Shown here piece after piece: positions 33,282-45,923 of a DNA stretch of 64,000 nt. Location of the stretch: contig CM055617.1 in assembly GCA_029379385.1 (NCBI GenBank), positions 16,314,679-16,378,678 on the forward strand, read 5' to 3'. The notes beneath the pieces are model-generated. The model made no database searches. It saw only the letters and a list, made by a program, of their open reading frames with translations, and was not told the origin of the DNA. Position 1 is the stretch's first letter, and each line of letters begins with the position of its first letter. Origin of the DNA: Quillaja saponaria. Lineage: Eukaryota > Streptophyta > Magnoliopsida > Fabales > Quillajaceae. The position numbers and the translations under genes are program-made.

Positions 33282-35480
33282 TGATACTAATACTTAACAC
33301 TATCATTATTATGATAAGATTAATTAGATTTAAATAAATAATATTTGGTAAAGTATTTATTTGTATTTCAGTAATTCGGGTAAATGATGTTTATGCGGTC
33401 TGTTATATTTACATTTATCCTATACACATAGGTTAACCCGTAAGCTTAGGTCATCACACTGAACATGAATCATGTATGTCGCTAACTCTGCCTTGAGTAT
33501 CGAGTCAATCATAACAAGTCTTTTGTACAAATCATATCCATTAGGATCCAATAAAATACTTAATGATGATGAGATAGAGAATATATCATGCAAATAACAT
33601 TCATCAAATGGAATTTTAGGAACAATAATCCTAAAAGTCTTAACTAAGGTAACATGCAACTACCAATAATAATATCATCTTCTTTGACACTTGTTCCAGT
33701 CTAAGTTGCATGTATGCATTGTGGTGCCATGTCATCTGCTGCGTAATCTTATTGGCCAACTATTTTTTTCCATGTGTCGCCATCTCAGCTATGCTTCCAC
33801 CGTGTCATTGACAAATCAATGCATTGTGAACACCTAGTCAGTGCCATATTATCAGCATACAAATAAACATTTTCTACGAGTCAATTATGCCACATCAGTG
33901 TTGACTTTTTGGCTTCTTGTTTGAGCGGGCTGAATTGATGCATCCTGACTTGGTTTTTGACACTCTTCGACTCATTTCTAGGGTTTTTTTAAGCATTATG
34001 AATCCAATTCGGGGTTGGATTTTCAAAATTTTGCTCTAGAATGCTTACTTTAGTACAATTTCTTACTTTCACTTTTATTTTGTTGTTTTAGTTTACTTTT
34101 CAAGTTTAGCTAGCTTATTAATTTGCTCAAAGTTATATTTATTTTAAAAAAAATTGAGTGAAAATACTATGGAAAAAAAATTAAAAAAAATAAAAAAGTC
34201 ATAGTTTCATAACTGTCCTTTTGAGCATATTCACGTAGATCCCAAAGTGTTATCGTAGAATAAATAGATTCACATTTTGCATATTTTTCAATTTATTTTC
34301 GTCTTGAATTCCCTCCAGTTTGATAGACTCTATATAGGATTATTGAAATACATGATCGATCCTTGTTCAATTTCCTAAACAGTGCTTCGATAGTCCTAAT
34401 AACTATTGAACTACCCTTGTCATATCTTGTTTGTAAACCCTAGGTATTCTTCACACCCTAATCTTTTAATTGATCATTCTTATTTGATTTATATTCTTTA
34501 CACAACTGGGGAGATGGTTCTTCTTTGGTTGAGCTTGTTGATGCATTGACATATTACCTTAGTTATACATACAATCAAAGGTGTCAACCAAAAATTCTTC
34601 TGCTTGACACAGTTAAGGCTGTCAAATGCAAACTCGGGTAGGGTAGACAAGAAACTTGATTCCTATATGGATCTTTTGAGTCAACTATCACCCAATCCCC
34701 ACAAAATCCCCAAAACCTGTGTCAACTACTATAGGAATTGAACCTTAATTCCAATAAGTTCCTACAAGTATTTTTTCAGAAATTCAAAAGTCTACTCTTG
34801 TAGAGCTAGAGACTGAATGTTCGACAAAGGAAGACATTAAGATACACGAACCAAGTGTACTAATTGAGGAAAACCAACACGATCAACTTGCAACTTTTAA
34901 TGAATTCTTAGAATAAATCCAGAATCAAGTTGAAAAGCAGTTGGACTAGTTGACTTTCCAGGGCTAGAAGCTGACGATGATGAAAGTTCAGATGATACCA
35001 TGTTCAAGTTAACAACATAGCTGAGGTTGAGTATGTTGAGGTGCCAGTTCCAAAACTAGTAATCGACATTATAACTCCTCTAAATATTGAACACAACGAT
35101 TTGTCTTTCCATTAAAATTTCATGTGCTCGAGGTTCTATATAGGGTTTTAATTTGTAGCTTTTTGCCGGCAATGTTCCCAACCTTGTTGCAAGATTTTAT
35201 TCCTAAGGTTGTCATTTTTTCTCGTTACAAAACTTGTGGTCGAGTTTTCAATAATCAGGGGAGAATGACAAGGAACATAGTAATGATGATATTGATACTT
35301 AATATGATCATTATTATGATATTTAATGATATGATTAGGATTTAAATAATTAGTATTTTATAAAATATTTATTTTAATTTTAATAATTTGGGCAAACGAT
35401 GTTTATGTCCTTTGTTGTATTTTACATTTATGCCATACGCTTATGTCATTGCTTAGATCAACCCGATGCTTATGTCATAT
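33282..35480 (+). mobile_element. decayed LTR-retrotransposon-like unit with paired ends
   Basis: 33282-33480 and 35290-35480 are diverged direct repeats: TTGATACT.A, then TCATTATTATGAT, GATTTAAATAA, GGGTAAA(or GGGCAAA)..GATGTTTATG and CTTA(G/T)GTCAT. Just before the right repeat, 35232-35265 resembles the degraded end of a gypsy polyprotein plus polypurine tract (GTGGTCGAGTTTTC..CAGGGGAGAATGACAAGG). The interior has no long ORF. This fits a deleted LTR element whose full LTRs are probably longer than the aligned parts. Confidence 0.4.
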
Positions 35481-35497
35481 ATTGCATATTTTTACTA

Positions 35498-38400
35498 GGG
35501 TTGGTTCAGATAACCGAGCAACCTTATCTGAACCACCCAAATATTTTGGTTCAAATTTTTTTTTTCTTTTCGGTGGTTTTTGTTCAGTTATTTTTGAAAC
35601 TGATAGTTGGTTTTGATTTTGGTAACTTTTTTGGTTAGTCAAAATCGAATCAAAAAATAAATAATATATAATTTAAAAATATATTAATTATAATACTACT
35701 AAATTACTCCTATTTTTCTTATCTCATCCTTATTCTCTCCCAACCACACATGACACACCCATTTTGTTTTGCCCTTATCTTCAAGGTTGACAGTTGGAAC
35801 TTGGAAGGAAAGCTGGAGGCAAAAAAAAGATTATTCTTTTTGTTTGTGAGAACCTGGAGTATCATTTCACTATATGTGCTGGAACTCTTTTTTTCATTTT
35901 TTTTCAATTCTATATAATTAATAAATATTATAGATAAATTTTATTTAAATTTTATGTAGTCATTTCTCCCATGTTGTGTCAAATTTTGAACTTGGAAGAA
36001 AGTGAGTTCCCGAAGGTGGAAGCCAGTGATTATTTCTCCCAGAATCCAGTGAGTGTTCAAACTTCACTGCCTTATTGCTTTTAGAAAGAGAAGTCTGCGA
36101 CATTTTAGAGAAAAAGTTTCAGAAATTTCTTTTCCTTTCTTTTTCTTTCATTCATACTTATATGAGTCCTTGTATTGATTGTTATATTTTTAAAGTATTC
36201 TTCTTCACCCAAATCAGCCTCTGGTAGTTTCGTTTAGGTTTCCATCTATATTTGATAGCAAAGCAGCCTCGGGTTTTTCATCTCGAAATACCGCAACCCT
36301 GTACTCACAGATCTTCCTTCTAATAGTCTCACTGGTCTAAAATCTTTAATGAACCATGACGAACTCTGCTACAACAATAAAAAGTTAATTGATAAGGCAA
36401 ATCTGCCAACTCAATAAAACAAAGCCCAAATGTTCCAAAAAGCTTAGTTGGGTGGGTGAGTGCTAACAACTGGATCAATGAATTTCACAAGTCACCCTGC
36501 AAACTAAGAAGGCCACTTAACAAAAAATAATATTCTCAAATCCCAAAAGTTAGAAAATTCAAATAGAACAGCTAAAAATTGATTTCAATCGTTTGTTTCC
36601 TAAGCCAACATAGAGAAAACTATAATTAGATTACAATAACAAGTGAATGTTGATCATATTGGCAACAATTTTCTGTGACCAGCTGTACATTAAATATGCA
36701 CATTATAACATTAAGGAGAATGAATCTACAGAATTTTGCACAACAACTATTTTTTGAACTGAAAAATGTAGGAATAGTCTAAAATTGAGCTTCAAGCAAG
36801 TAAATGATTTTGAATAGTCTTTGTTTCTGTTGTAATATCTGGAAAGCATATTAAGTATATGCAAGTGCTATAAAATTAATTATACAATTATTCTATTGCC
36901 CTATAATATAATCTCTGCTACAATACTTGACCTTTTTTATAATAAGAAGACTTGGTCAGTTTACTTGCCCTATAATAAATGCTGAATGACTAAATGAGCA
37001 TATATTTTTGAATAGAATGGAGTTATATACAAGCAGCAACCTAAAGATTGAATGTAATTACAATGAATGTTTGTTTGTATGTCTTTTAACTATATTGTAT
37101 CACTTTTAACTATATTTGCTTTTCTATATCTTTATTAGGACTATAAGTTATGGATAATTACAATGTAGTTCTAAGTCTTCATTTAACATAATCAATATGT
37201 TGGATGCAAGCTCAAAACCAGCTTAACAAGCTGCATCTACTGCTGCTCCAACTACACCTCTTCCACTACCTAATTTGCCTCCAATTTCTGCAAAGGTAAC
37301 TGAGTTTTTAAAAGATAAGACATCTACCACGTGGAAACATTTTATTGTTATTGAGTCTTCATTGGAAGGTGGTGATGAGCCAATTCATGTGGCTACCTGT
37401 ATTATTGTGAGAACAGATATAAATGCCATAGCATTAAACATGAAGCTAGTGCAATGAAAAACCATTTCAAAACTTGTTACAAATATCAAAGAACTCTCTT
37501 AGAAAAAGGGTAGAAGACAATGAATGAGTTTAGAAAATTTGTTGAGAAGAATGTAGATTAGAAAGAATGCATGTAGTTCTGATGATGTTAGGAGAGCTGT
37601 GGCTGAATACATTGTTCTTGGGGATTTGTCATTTAGGCATGTAGAGTTATATGCTTTTCATAATTTTTTGAGCATTGTTGTTCCTTAGTTTGAACCTTCA
37701 TCTCATACAACAATTGCTAGAGATATTTGGAAAGAGGTTTTAGATGAGAAACATAAGTTGAAATCCTTTCTCACAAAAACTAGGCAAATAGTATGTCTCA
37801 CCATTGACACATGGACCTCTGTACAAAATTTGAATTATATAGCACTCATTAGACACTTTATTGATGAAGATTGGAGATTGCAAAAGAGAGTTCTTAATTT
37901 TTGCCAAATTGGTAGCCATAAGGGTGAGGACATAGGAAAAACAATTGAGAATTATCTTTTGGATTGGAGTATTGAGAGGGTATTCACCATTACAATAGAC
38001 AATGCAAGTTCAAATGATGTAGCACTGAAGTTATTTGAAAAGAAAAGTTTCTAGATGGGGTGGGGCAATACTAGAAGGTGAACACATGCATATGAGGTGT
38101 TGTGCCCATATACTAAATTGATTATATCAGAAGGGATGAAAGAATGGTAGCCATCAATTGTTGCAATTTGTAATGCAGTTCTTATGTTAGATCTTCTCCT
38201 TCTAGGCATACTAAATTTGTCAAGTGTGCGGAGACTGAGAAATGTCAATTTAATGGGTTAGTGTGTCTTGATGTTCCTACTTAGTGGAACTCCACATACT
38301 TGATGTTAAATAGTGCTCTTAAGTTTTAGAGAGCATTGAAACAACTTGGAGACTATGATGATGCCTACAACAAGTGGCTCAAAAAGCCTAATGAAAAGGA

Positions 38401-39394
38401 TAAATAAGGATATGAAATGGATGATAAGGAAGAGAATAGAGGGGATAAGAAGGGGAAGGTGGGATATCTAATGCAGCTGATTGGCTAAAAGCCAAGGTCT
38501 TTGTTAGATTCTTAAAGATTTTCCATGATATTGCATTGAGCTTTTCTAGCACTATGCATGTTACATCCAAGGCATATTATAATAAAATTGGAATTGTCTT
38601 GGTTGAATTGCAACGTTTGTGTGTAAGTGATGATATTGTTTTGAAAGGGATGACAAAAAACATGAAGAAGAAGTGTAATCAATATTAGGGGAAACTAAAA
38701 AAGATTAACCCTTTAATTTTTATTGCTATTATTCTTGATCCCAGCTACAAACTTGATTATATTTAGCATATTTTTAACACTTTTTAAGAGTTTGAGGAGG
38801 CTATAGACAAGGGTGTGAAGGTCAAAAAGAAATTGGAGGAGCTGCATGATGTTTATAGCGTGGGAGTAACAAGAAATGGTGGTAGACAATCAACTGATGA
38901 GAATAGTCAATCTTCTTCAAGTTCAACTGATAATAGTCAAGTTTTATATGCCAGTTAAGTTTTATATGCCATTTTCATTGATTTTGAACACACATAGAAT
39001 AAGACTAAGAAGGCAAGGGTTTAGTTTGAATTAGAGGTGGATCTTTACCTAGATAAGAATATTGTGGATGATGATGGTGGTTTTGATATCCTCATTTGGT
39101 GGAAGGCAAATGCAAGCAAGTTTAAGGTATCGTCCTTGATTGCTCGTGATGCATTCGCAATTCCTGTATCAACTATGGCTTCTGAATCACTATTTAACAC
39201 TGGAGGTCATGTATGTGATTCATTTAGAAGCTCTTTGCTTTGGAAACAACATAAGGACTTCTATTTTTGCAAAACTGGTTATCCCCTACTTCTATTCAGA
39301 TTGATACCATTGAGATTTTTCTGGTATGTGCATCTAAATTCTAATATTTATAATTCTGTGTTTAAATACGATGGTAGTATGATATGTGAAATTG
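35498..39394 (+). mobile_element. decayed hAT transposon
   Basis: The left end has a TAGGGTTGG start followed by repeated GGTT(C/T) words, typical of hAT termini in plants. A transposase remnant with BED finger, catalytic core and dimerisation domain runs from about 37200 to 39300. The right terminus is not visible: a gypsy solo LTR starts at 39400 just after the coding part. The left boundary is inferred from style only. Confidence 0.55.
35503..35534. repeat. perfect 10-bp inverted repeat (hairpin) at the hAT left end
   Basis: GGTTCAGATA and TATCTGAACC form a perfect stem with a 12-base spacer, close to the proposed terminus. Confidence 0.7.
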
Positions 39395-39417
39395 CAAAAT
39401 GTCACACCTTCAAATAA
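37200..39417 (+). pseudogene. hAT (Ac-like, RICESLEEPER/ZBED type) transposase remnant
   Basis: The intact protein would cut and paste hAT elements in the nucleus. In order: a BED-finger remnant (TSTTWKHFIV, then ATCIIV where CxxC is expected) at 37318-37420; the RNase H-like core at 37758-38054 with LTIDTWTSVQNLNY, FIDEDWRLQKRVLNFC and TITIDNASSND, which carry conserved catalytic-region aspartates; and the C-terminal dimerisation domain at about 39037-39290 with FDILIWWKAN, ARDAFAIPVSTMASESLF and FRSSLL. Stops and frame changes separate the parts (for example at 37455, 38052 and 38406), so it is dead. Domain order and spacing match full-length hAT transposases of about 650-700 residues. Confidence 0.85.
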
Positions 39418-42055
39418 AGGTATGACTGGCCGGAAGAATAGATAACCACACTCTTGTAACCCTGAATACTCAAGTACTGTGCATTTTTGACTCTCAAACA
39501 AATTATAGTTAAGAATAATAAAATGTTATTGAATTAAAATAAAATCATGACTCTATTATTAAACATAAAATGTTTACTGAAAATTAGGCAGTGGTTCCCG
39601 TAAAGTGGAACATGCCTATAATACATATAAACAACCTGTTTACAAGATTAACAGTAAACCATAGTATCAGAATATGCAGAGAAACTCTGCTCCTAACAAA
39701 ACATGAAATGACCATGGTTAATTCAATATATATAACAACAATGCATAACACCTAAAGTGACTGCAAGTGTCATCTCTTAAGCCTCAAATGTGCGATTCTA
39801 AGATATACCTTGCCTCAGCAGTGTTGGTAGGTAGCAAATCTTAACTGCGGTGAATTGTGTTTTCCTAATACTAAAAAAAACAACAACAAAGGAAAGAGTG
39901 AGTCATAAAGACTTAGTGAGCAACCCACGTACCTTGAAGGTACCAGCATTACATAGCACAAAATACACATGAATTACTAATTAACATCATGGTTAAATTT
40001 AAATGCATGCATACATAGTTACAATTAGCATATAGTCACAATTCACATATCCCACAACGTATATCAATCAAATTAAATATCTTGAGTTCACAATTTTTTA
40101 TTATTATTTTTAACAAAGCAATCAGAGCATATAAACCAAGCAAAGGGCCAACTAAATAACTCAGCCTCGCACAATAATATCACCCCCTAATGGGTATTTA
40201 TGTGCTCATATAGCAAATTAATCTTTATGCATAATACATCTCACTGGGGTTGAGCACTCAAGTTTTAAAACACTTATTACAATTAGAATATTTCAAAATT
40301 TTAAATCGGAATATCATAAGTGCACTTGGATTTCAACTTTGAAGAAAAAAATTATTTATCATAAAAATCTCACTTTGTTGGCCCTTATCAATCATAACCA
40401 ATATCAAATAACAAAAATCAATCAATCAAATTAAATATCTTGAGTTCACAATTTTTTATTATTTTTTTTAACAAAGTAATCAGAGCATACAAATCAAGCA
40501 AAGGGCCAACTGAGTAACTCAGCCCCACTTAACAGTATCACCTCATTACCAGACATTTATGCTCCAATACAAAAAATTAATCTTTATGCATAATCCATCC
40601 CACCAGAGCTGAGCACTCAAGTTTTAAAACACTTATTATAATCAAAATATCTAAAAATTTTAAATCAGAATATCCTAGGTGCACCTGGATTTCAACTTCG
40701 GAGGAAAAAAAAATTCATTTATAGGAAAAATCTCACTTTGTTGACCCTTTTCAATCACAACCAATATCAAATAACAAATATCAATCAATTGTTCAAATTC
40801 ACATAATTTATTTTACACGACTATCTAGCAAACAAAGTGCACATGATTCACTCAGAAAATTTAGGGATGAGACTCGTCGTTCCGCTTAGCCTGCGACAGG
40901 TGTCATAATATCCTCGACAAAATCTAGAGCTGAAAATCAACCATTTATATATTATTCACAATAACCATTTTAAGGTTAATTATATGACTTCTTAATTTAC
41001 ATAAATATACCTAAACCTTAGTCGAACATCTTAACAAAATTATTTATTTTCTTGTATACATACATTTATAAACTATTCTTACTCATAAATTTTCCCTTTA
41101 ATTTAGGACACTAGTCAAAAGAGGAAGTAGGCAATTGACATTTTTATACTTTATTTCCAAACATTAACACATTTACAACACAATACTTTCTTTTCCATTA
41201 ATTATATAACCATTCTATATGTCCTTTGTTCTTAAACTTTTTCTCACCAACTCTTAATTCTTAAGTCTAAAGTATCAAACTACTAATACCATTAAGAGAA
41301 CCAAGTTTATCAGTTAGAGGGACTCCCACAAAACTAAGAGGGTTGACTGCAACAAAAGGAGCCTTGCTGTCCCTCTTACGCCACACTCACGATTGAACCC
41401 AAAAGGTATAAGATGCCTTTAACAGTTCAGCCATAAGGGACTGAAAACAGGGCACAATCAGCTACTGGTACTAAGCACTATTACTACTAAATTCAGTATT
41501 CTCTAGGCATCCATCTACTCATGGCAATACACAAAGAAAATGAAGCACATGGCTGTAAGTCAAAGTACAAAGCTCGGCTGCAAGAAGAATGACCAATAGC
41601 AGGGCAAGGGGAGGAATTTTTAATTAAACAGAGTTGTGTTCTCTTGGCAGTAGCTGGAATTTTCCAGGATGACTGCCACACATTTTGTTTCCCAACACCA
41701 ACTTACACATAGCTAAGGGGAAAGAGAGGATGTGAACTAATAAACCAGGGAGGAAAGCTAAAGCTCTCGGCTATCACTACATCTAACCAAGCTGAATTTC
41801 AGTTCTTAAACTCCTTCTAACCCAAGTTCCATGGCCTACCAGAAAGGAGGAGAAAGAGGACTCACTAGAGGATCAAATATAGCTATAAAAAAGAAAGGGA
41901 TTCACTGCCAACCATAAGCCAAACAAAGAGCAAGTAAAGTAGAACAAGGTAGAAATGGAGGAGGAGCTACGTCAGTTTGGCAAAGCATGAAGAAAAGACA
42001 AAGAATTAAAATACTATAAACTTGTTCATTAATTGGTGGTATATATTAATCCACT

Positions 42056-42087
<32 letters not shown>

Positions 42088-42237
42088 TAATATATCAATC
42101 GTTAAATTCTTACTTACTATATATATTTATATGCACACTAGTATTTATTTATTAAACTGTAATTTTAGTTTTCTTAGTTCTACAGGTTATGTACGACATT
42201 GCAATATGTACGTTAAATTGTCAGGTTCGGGTTATCA
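39400..42237 (-). mobile_element. gypsy solo LTR (2,838 bp) with CAAAA target duplication
   Basis: The plus strand begins TGTCACACC and ends GGGTTATCA, so the minus strand starts TGATAACCC and ends GGTGTGACA. CAAAA precedes (39395-39399) and follows (42238-42242) as a 5-bp target duplication. It shares long similarity with the LTR at 55975-58471, whose gag-pol is on the minus strand, which sets the orientation. No internal region is present, so it is a solo LTR, formed by LTR-LTR recombination. A 358-bp internal tandem duplication explains its extra length over the 2.5-kb relative. Confidence 0.8.
40063..40778. repeat. 358-bp tandem duplication within the solo LTR
   Basis: 40063-40420 and 40421-40778 are adjacent diverged copies. 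Both include ATCAATCAAATTAAATAT at the start, the AAGCAAAGGGCCAACT block and the TTGAGCACTCAAGTTTT or CTGAGCACTCAAGTTTT block. Confidence 0.8.
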
Positions 42238-42242
42238 CAAAA

Positions 42243-42411
42243 AGTTGTCATGATATGTGCTTTCTAAACTTGACATGTAATATTTTATTAACTAGTGCTA
42301 CTATTGAGGTACATTTCTTAGTTCTTAATATTTTTAATATCTTACTTTAATTTATTTTCTTTTAATATTTACTAAAGACTCCAACTTCTATTGTGAAATC
42401 AACAAATGATG
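42243..42411. other. short spacer between LTRs
   Basis: AT-rich sequence that may be the displaced continuation of the hAT element, since the solo LTR inserted into this site. No hAT right terminus is recognisable. Confidence 0.3.
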
Positions 42412-42762
42412 TGTTTTTCACACCCCTCACAAAGGCATGACTGGCCAGAACACAATCAAATACATACGACTTTTAACTAACCAATATATAAAAACAATTT
42501 CCATAAAACGGAAGTTAACTATAAAAGTTTACTGGGGCTGAACACTCAATTCTTTTAAAAAAATTATCAAAAATTAGAGTATCTTAAAATATCGGGGGAT
42601 ACCAGGTTTATATTTCAGAAGTAAAAATTATTTTAAAAAACAAAACATTTCGTTGTCCCTTATCAACCACAAACAATTTTCACACATTAAACACAACTCA
42701 CCTAGCAAACACAATTCCCTTACATCAATCATAACACCACAATTCTTATTTACTGCTATATA

Positions 42763-42793
<31 letters not shown>

Positions 42794-44318
42794 CAAAACA
42801 ATCAATTGCTACTAATCTAGTAACCAAAGGGTATCAATTAACCACTCACCTTTAACCGATTTTATTCGTCACTTATACTTGCGTTCATGCATCTCATCAG
42901 ATCCATATTAGGATCTAGAACTGAAATTCATATTTCCAAATAATACTTAGTTCATAAACGTTGTTGGTATAATCTTTTAATTACTAAGCTTATATATCAA
43001 CTTCTATAGGTTTCTTTATGAAAGTTTTATATTAAGCCATTGTATGTCAAGTAGTATAAACTATACTTTATGTGGTAAGGTTGATAAAGAGACATTTTAG
43101 ATGTCTTGACAATGCAAAGGGTAAAAGGAAACAATTAGAAAATATTGAAAATACTAGTGAGTTAGAAATATTGAAACCGTCTAAACTTGGGATTTGGACT
43201 TGTGTTCACTCTAATAGTCATATCTTTCTCTAGGAAATTCCAAATTCAATTTTGTAAAATTTTACTAAATACTAGACAATGTAGCTTTCTAATGATATAT
43301 CATTTAAAATTTTTAGATTTATATATCAATAAAGCTTATTCTTTGAAATTGCTTAAATTATGCAAAATACAAGATTTTAGCAGCTCTGACCTTATCTTAG
43401 TTAATTGGACATAACTTTCTCTAGGAAAAAGAAAATCCGATTTTGTTTATTAGAATTATTAAGAGAAAAATATATATTTCTACATAGGTATCATATACAT
43501 TATTTGGATGTGTAAATTAGTATAGTTAATTATTTAAAATTTACTCTTTTAGGCATTTTACAGCCCCCTTGGATATATATTTATTTTCACTTACATACTT
43601 AATCAAATTTAATATAACCAAGTTGAAAAATTAATTCTAGGAAGTTAGCTAGCTTTCTTATTTAGAAACGTTTTCTAAAATCAGCTTTGAACTCACTTGA
43701 TTCTTCATATCAACAAAAACAGAGCATGATATTTATAGAATTCTCATACTTGAGAATTAAATTATAAAACTCGCCAGTCTAGTGTTTCAAGATGTTAGGA
43801 ACAACTTTCACTCAGAGGTCCTAAGCTAATTCTATCAACAACTCTCGAAAAAGTCTTCCAGATTGATTGAGGTTCATTAAAAATCTTGCATGACCTAGCT
43901 GTATTCTAACAACTCTACCAACAAATATATTTGGAACCACGTGACAAAATTTTGCAGGTATTATCTCAAGATAAGCTACATTTACTTTTTAGAAACTGTA
44001 ATTTAATTATGCCTTAAAAGTACTCGAAACACAAAATTTTTCTCACCCACAAAATCTGCCCTGCATCCCTTCAAAAACTGTTCAACTCTCACTTTTAACA
44101 TTTCACCTCACCAGTAAACATCTTTTTTTTTCATACTCACTATATAATTCCATTAAGTTCTTAAATCACAACATTAACCAACTATTCTCTACTTTTATTC
44201 ATGATCTCTTATTCCAACTAAAATAATTCCAAGCCACAAAATTAAATGCACTAAGTTTTACTCATCCTATTACAATTATTTTCTTAGACATTTAGTCAAA
44301 CATCTTAGGTTCATAATG
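42412..44318 (-). mobile_element. gypsy LTR fragment, internally deleted
   Basis: CACACCCCTCACAAAGGCATGACTGGCC-like sequence at 42420-42446 is a decayed LTR edge. The body carries the family's blocks (CTTATCAACCACAAAC near 42660, AACCACTCACCTTTAACCG near 42840, CTAAACTTGGGATTTGGACT near 43181). It is interrupted at about 44318 by another LTR edge. An AT microsatellite lies at 42766-42793. Confidence 0.6.
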
Positions 44319-44507
44319 TCACACTCCCAAATGGAGGCATGACTAGCCTACTCTTGTTTATGATCTCTTATTCCAACTCAAATAATTCCTAGCCACAAAA
44401 TTAAATACACTAAGTTTTACTCATTCTATTACAATTATTTTCTCTATTTAGTCAAACATCTTAGGTTCATAATGTCACATTCCCAAATGGAAGCATGACT
44501 GGTTGAA
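44201..44507. repeat. 159-bp tandem duplication spanning an LTR edge
   Basis: The segment starting ATGATCTCTTATTCCAACT at 44201 recurs at 44360. Both copies end in TTCATAATGTCACA followed by the first bases of an LTR (CTCCCAAATGGAGG and TTCCCAAATGGAAG). The duplication therefore joins outside sequence and LTR start. Confidence 0.8.
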
Positions 44508-45918
44508 GGAATGGTAACCAACCATTTGTAACGCTGACTCCAACACAAGGAAACAACTGTGACTCTTGACCAGCCAATAAATAAAACTAAGAATTTGATA
44601 GACAAAAGTTAACAGTAAAAAATTTGTTCATTGAAACAAATTTCAACTTAAAAACTCTTGTTCTTACACAACAATAACATAATGACAACAAGGAGCTCTA
44701 CTCTATCTATGTCATAAACAAGACAAATAATAGACCATCACATCATACAAAATTAGATACCCTACAGTTTTAATGTGACTGCAAACTTTTATCCTCGACT
44801 TTAAGAATGAGATCCCAAAATCTTCCTTGCTCCCAAACTCTCGGCAAGCCTCATATCAATGGTTAATATCTTTTAAGATCCTATTATATAAAAATAAATA
44901 TTCACAAGAGAGAGATGAGTCCTACGGACTCAGTGAGTGAAAAAATGTACCCAAAGGGTACTAGCATCACTCATCACAAGTATATAACATATATAATAAA
45001 TTGACATCATGTGATAATGTTGATATCTTCTTTCAAAATTACACATACACATTGGTGTTTGTCATAAACTCATAACTTATATAATTCATAGAATCACAAA
45101 TAAATCAGAGCAATAACGACATACAAAGCAAACAAAGGGCCAACGAGTAACTCAGCCTCGCATAACAGTATCTCCTCCTTCTGGACATTTATGCGCTTAC
45201 ACAACAAGTTAATTCTTTGTACACAATCCATCCCACCGGGATTGAGCACTCAATTCTTTTAAAACAATATATATCCTAGGTGTACCTGGATCTCAGTTCT
45301 GGAAATAAAAATCATTTCTCAGAAAAATTTCAATTTGTTGGCCCTTATCAACCATAAACAATTTCAAACAAGCTTGATTCAAATAACTCACTAAAACATT
45401 GCACTTGCACATTTATTTAAATACACATACAATTACACAAAATAATCTAGTCCCCAAAGGCAACAATTAACCACTCACCTTTAACTGATTTCGTTTGTCA
45501 CTTACACTGGTGTTCATGCATCTTATCAGGTCCACATTAGGATCCAGAACTGAAATTCTTATTTTCCAAATAATATTTAGTTCATAAATGTTATTGCCAT
45601 AATCTTTTAATTACTAAGCTTATATATCAACTTATATAGGTTTTCTTATGAAAGTTTTCAATTAAGCTATTACATGTCAAGTAGTATAAATTAGATTTTA
45701 TGTGGTAAGGTTGATAATGAAGAGACATTTTAGTTGTCTTGATAATGCATAGGGTAGAAAGGAACTATTAGAAAAGATAGAAAACACTAATAAGTTAGAA
45801 ATGTTAAAACTGTCCAAACTTGGGATTTGGACCAGTGTTCACTTTAACAGTCATATCTTCCTCTAGGAAAGTCCAAATCCAGTTTCGTAAAATTTATTAA
45901 ATACAAGACACATGTAGC
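44478..45918 (-). mobile_element. gypsy LTR, outer part (left of nested insertion)
   Basis: It starts TGTCACATTCCC with GCATGACTGGTTGAAGGAATGG and carries family blocks in the usual order: CTTTAAGAATGAGATCCC, GACTCAGTGAGTG, AAGGGCCAACGAGTAACTCAGCC, TTAACCACTCACCTTTAAC and CAAACTTGGGATTTGGACCAG. It is split at 45919 by a younger solo LTR and continues at 50112. Confidence 0.68.
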
Positions 45919-45923
45919 TTTAT

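Noticed and set aside
33420..33659. 79-residue minus-strand ORF
   Set aside because: It overlaps the left copy of an LTR-like repeat and shows no domain.
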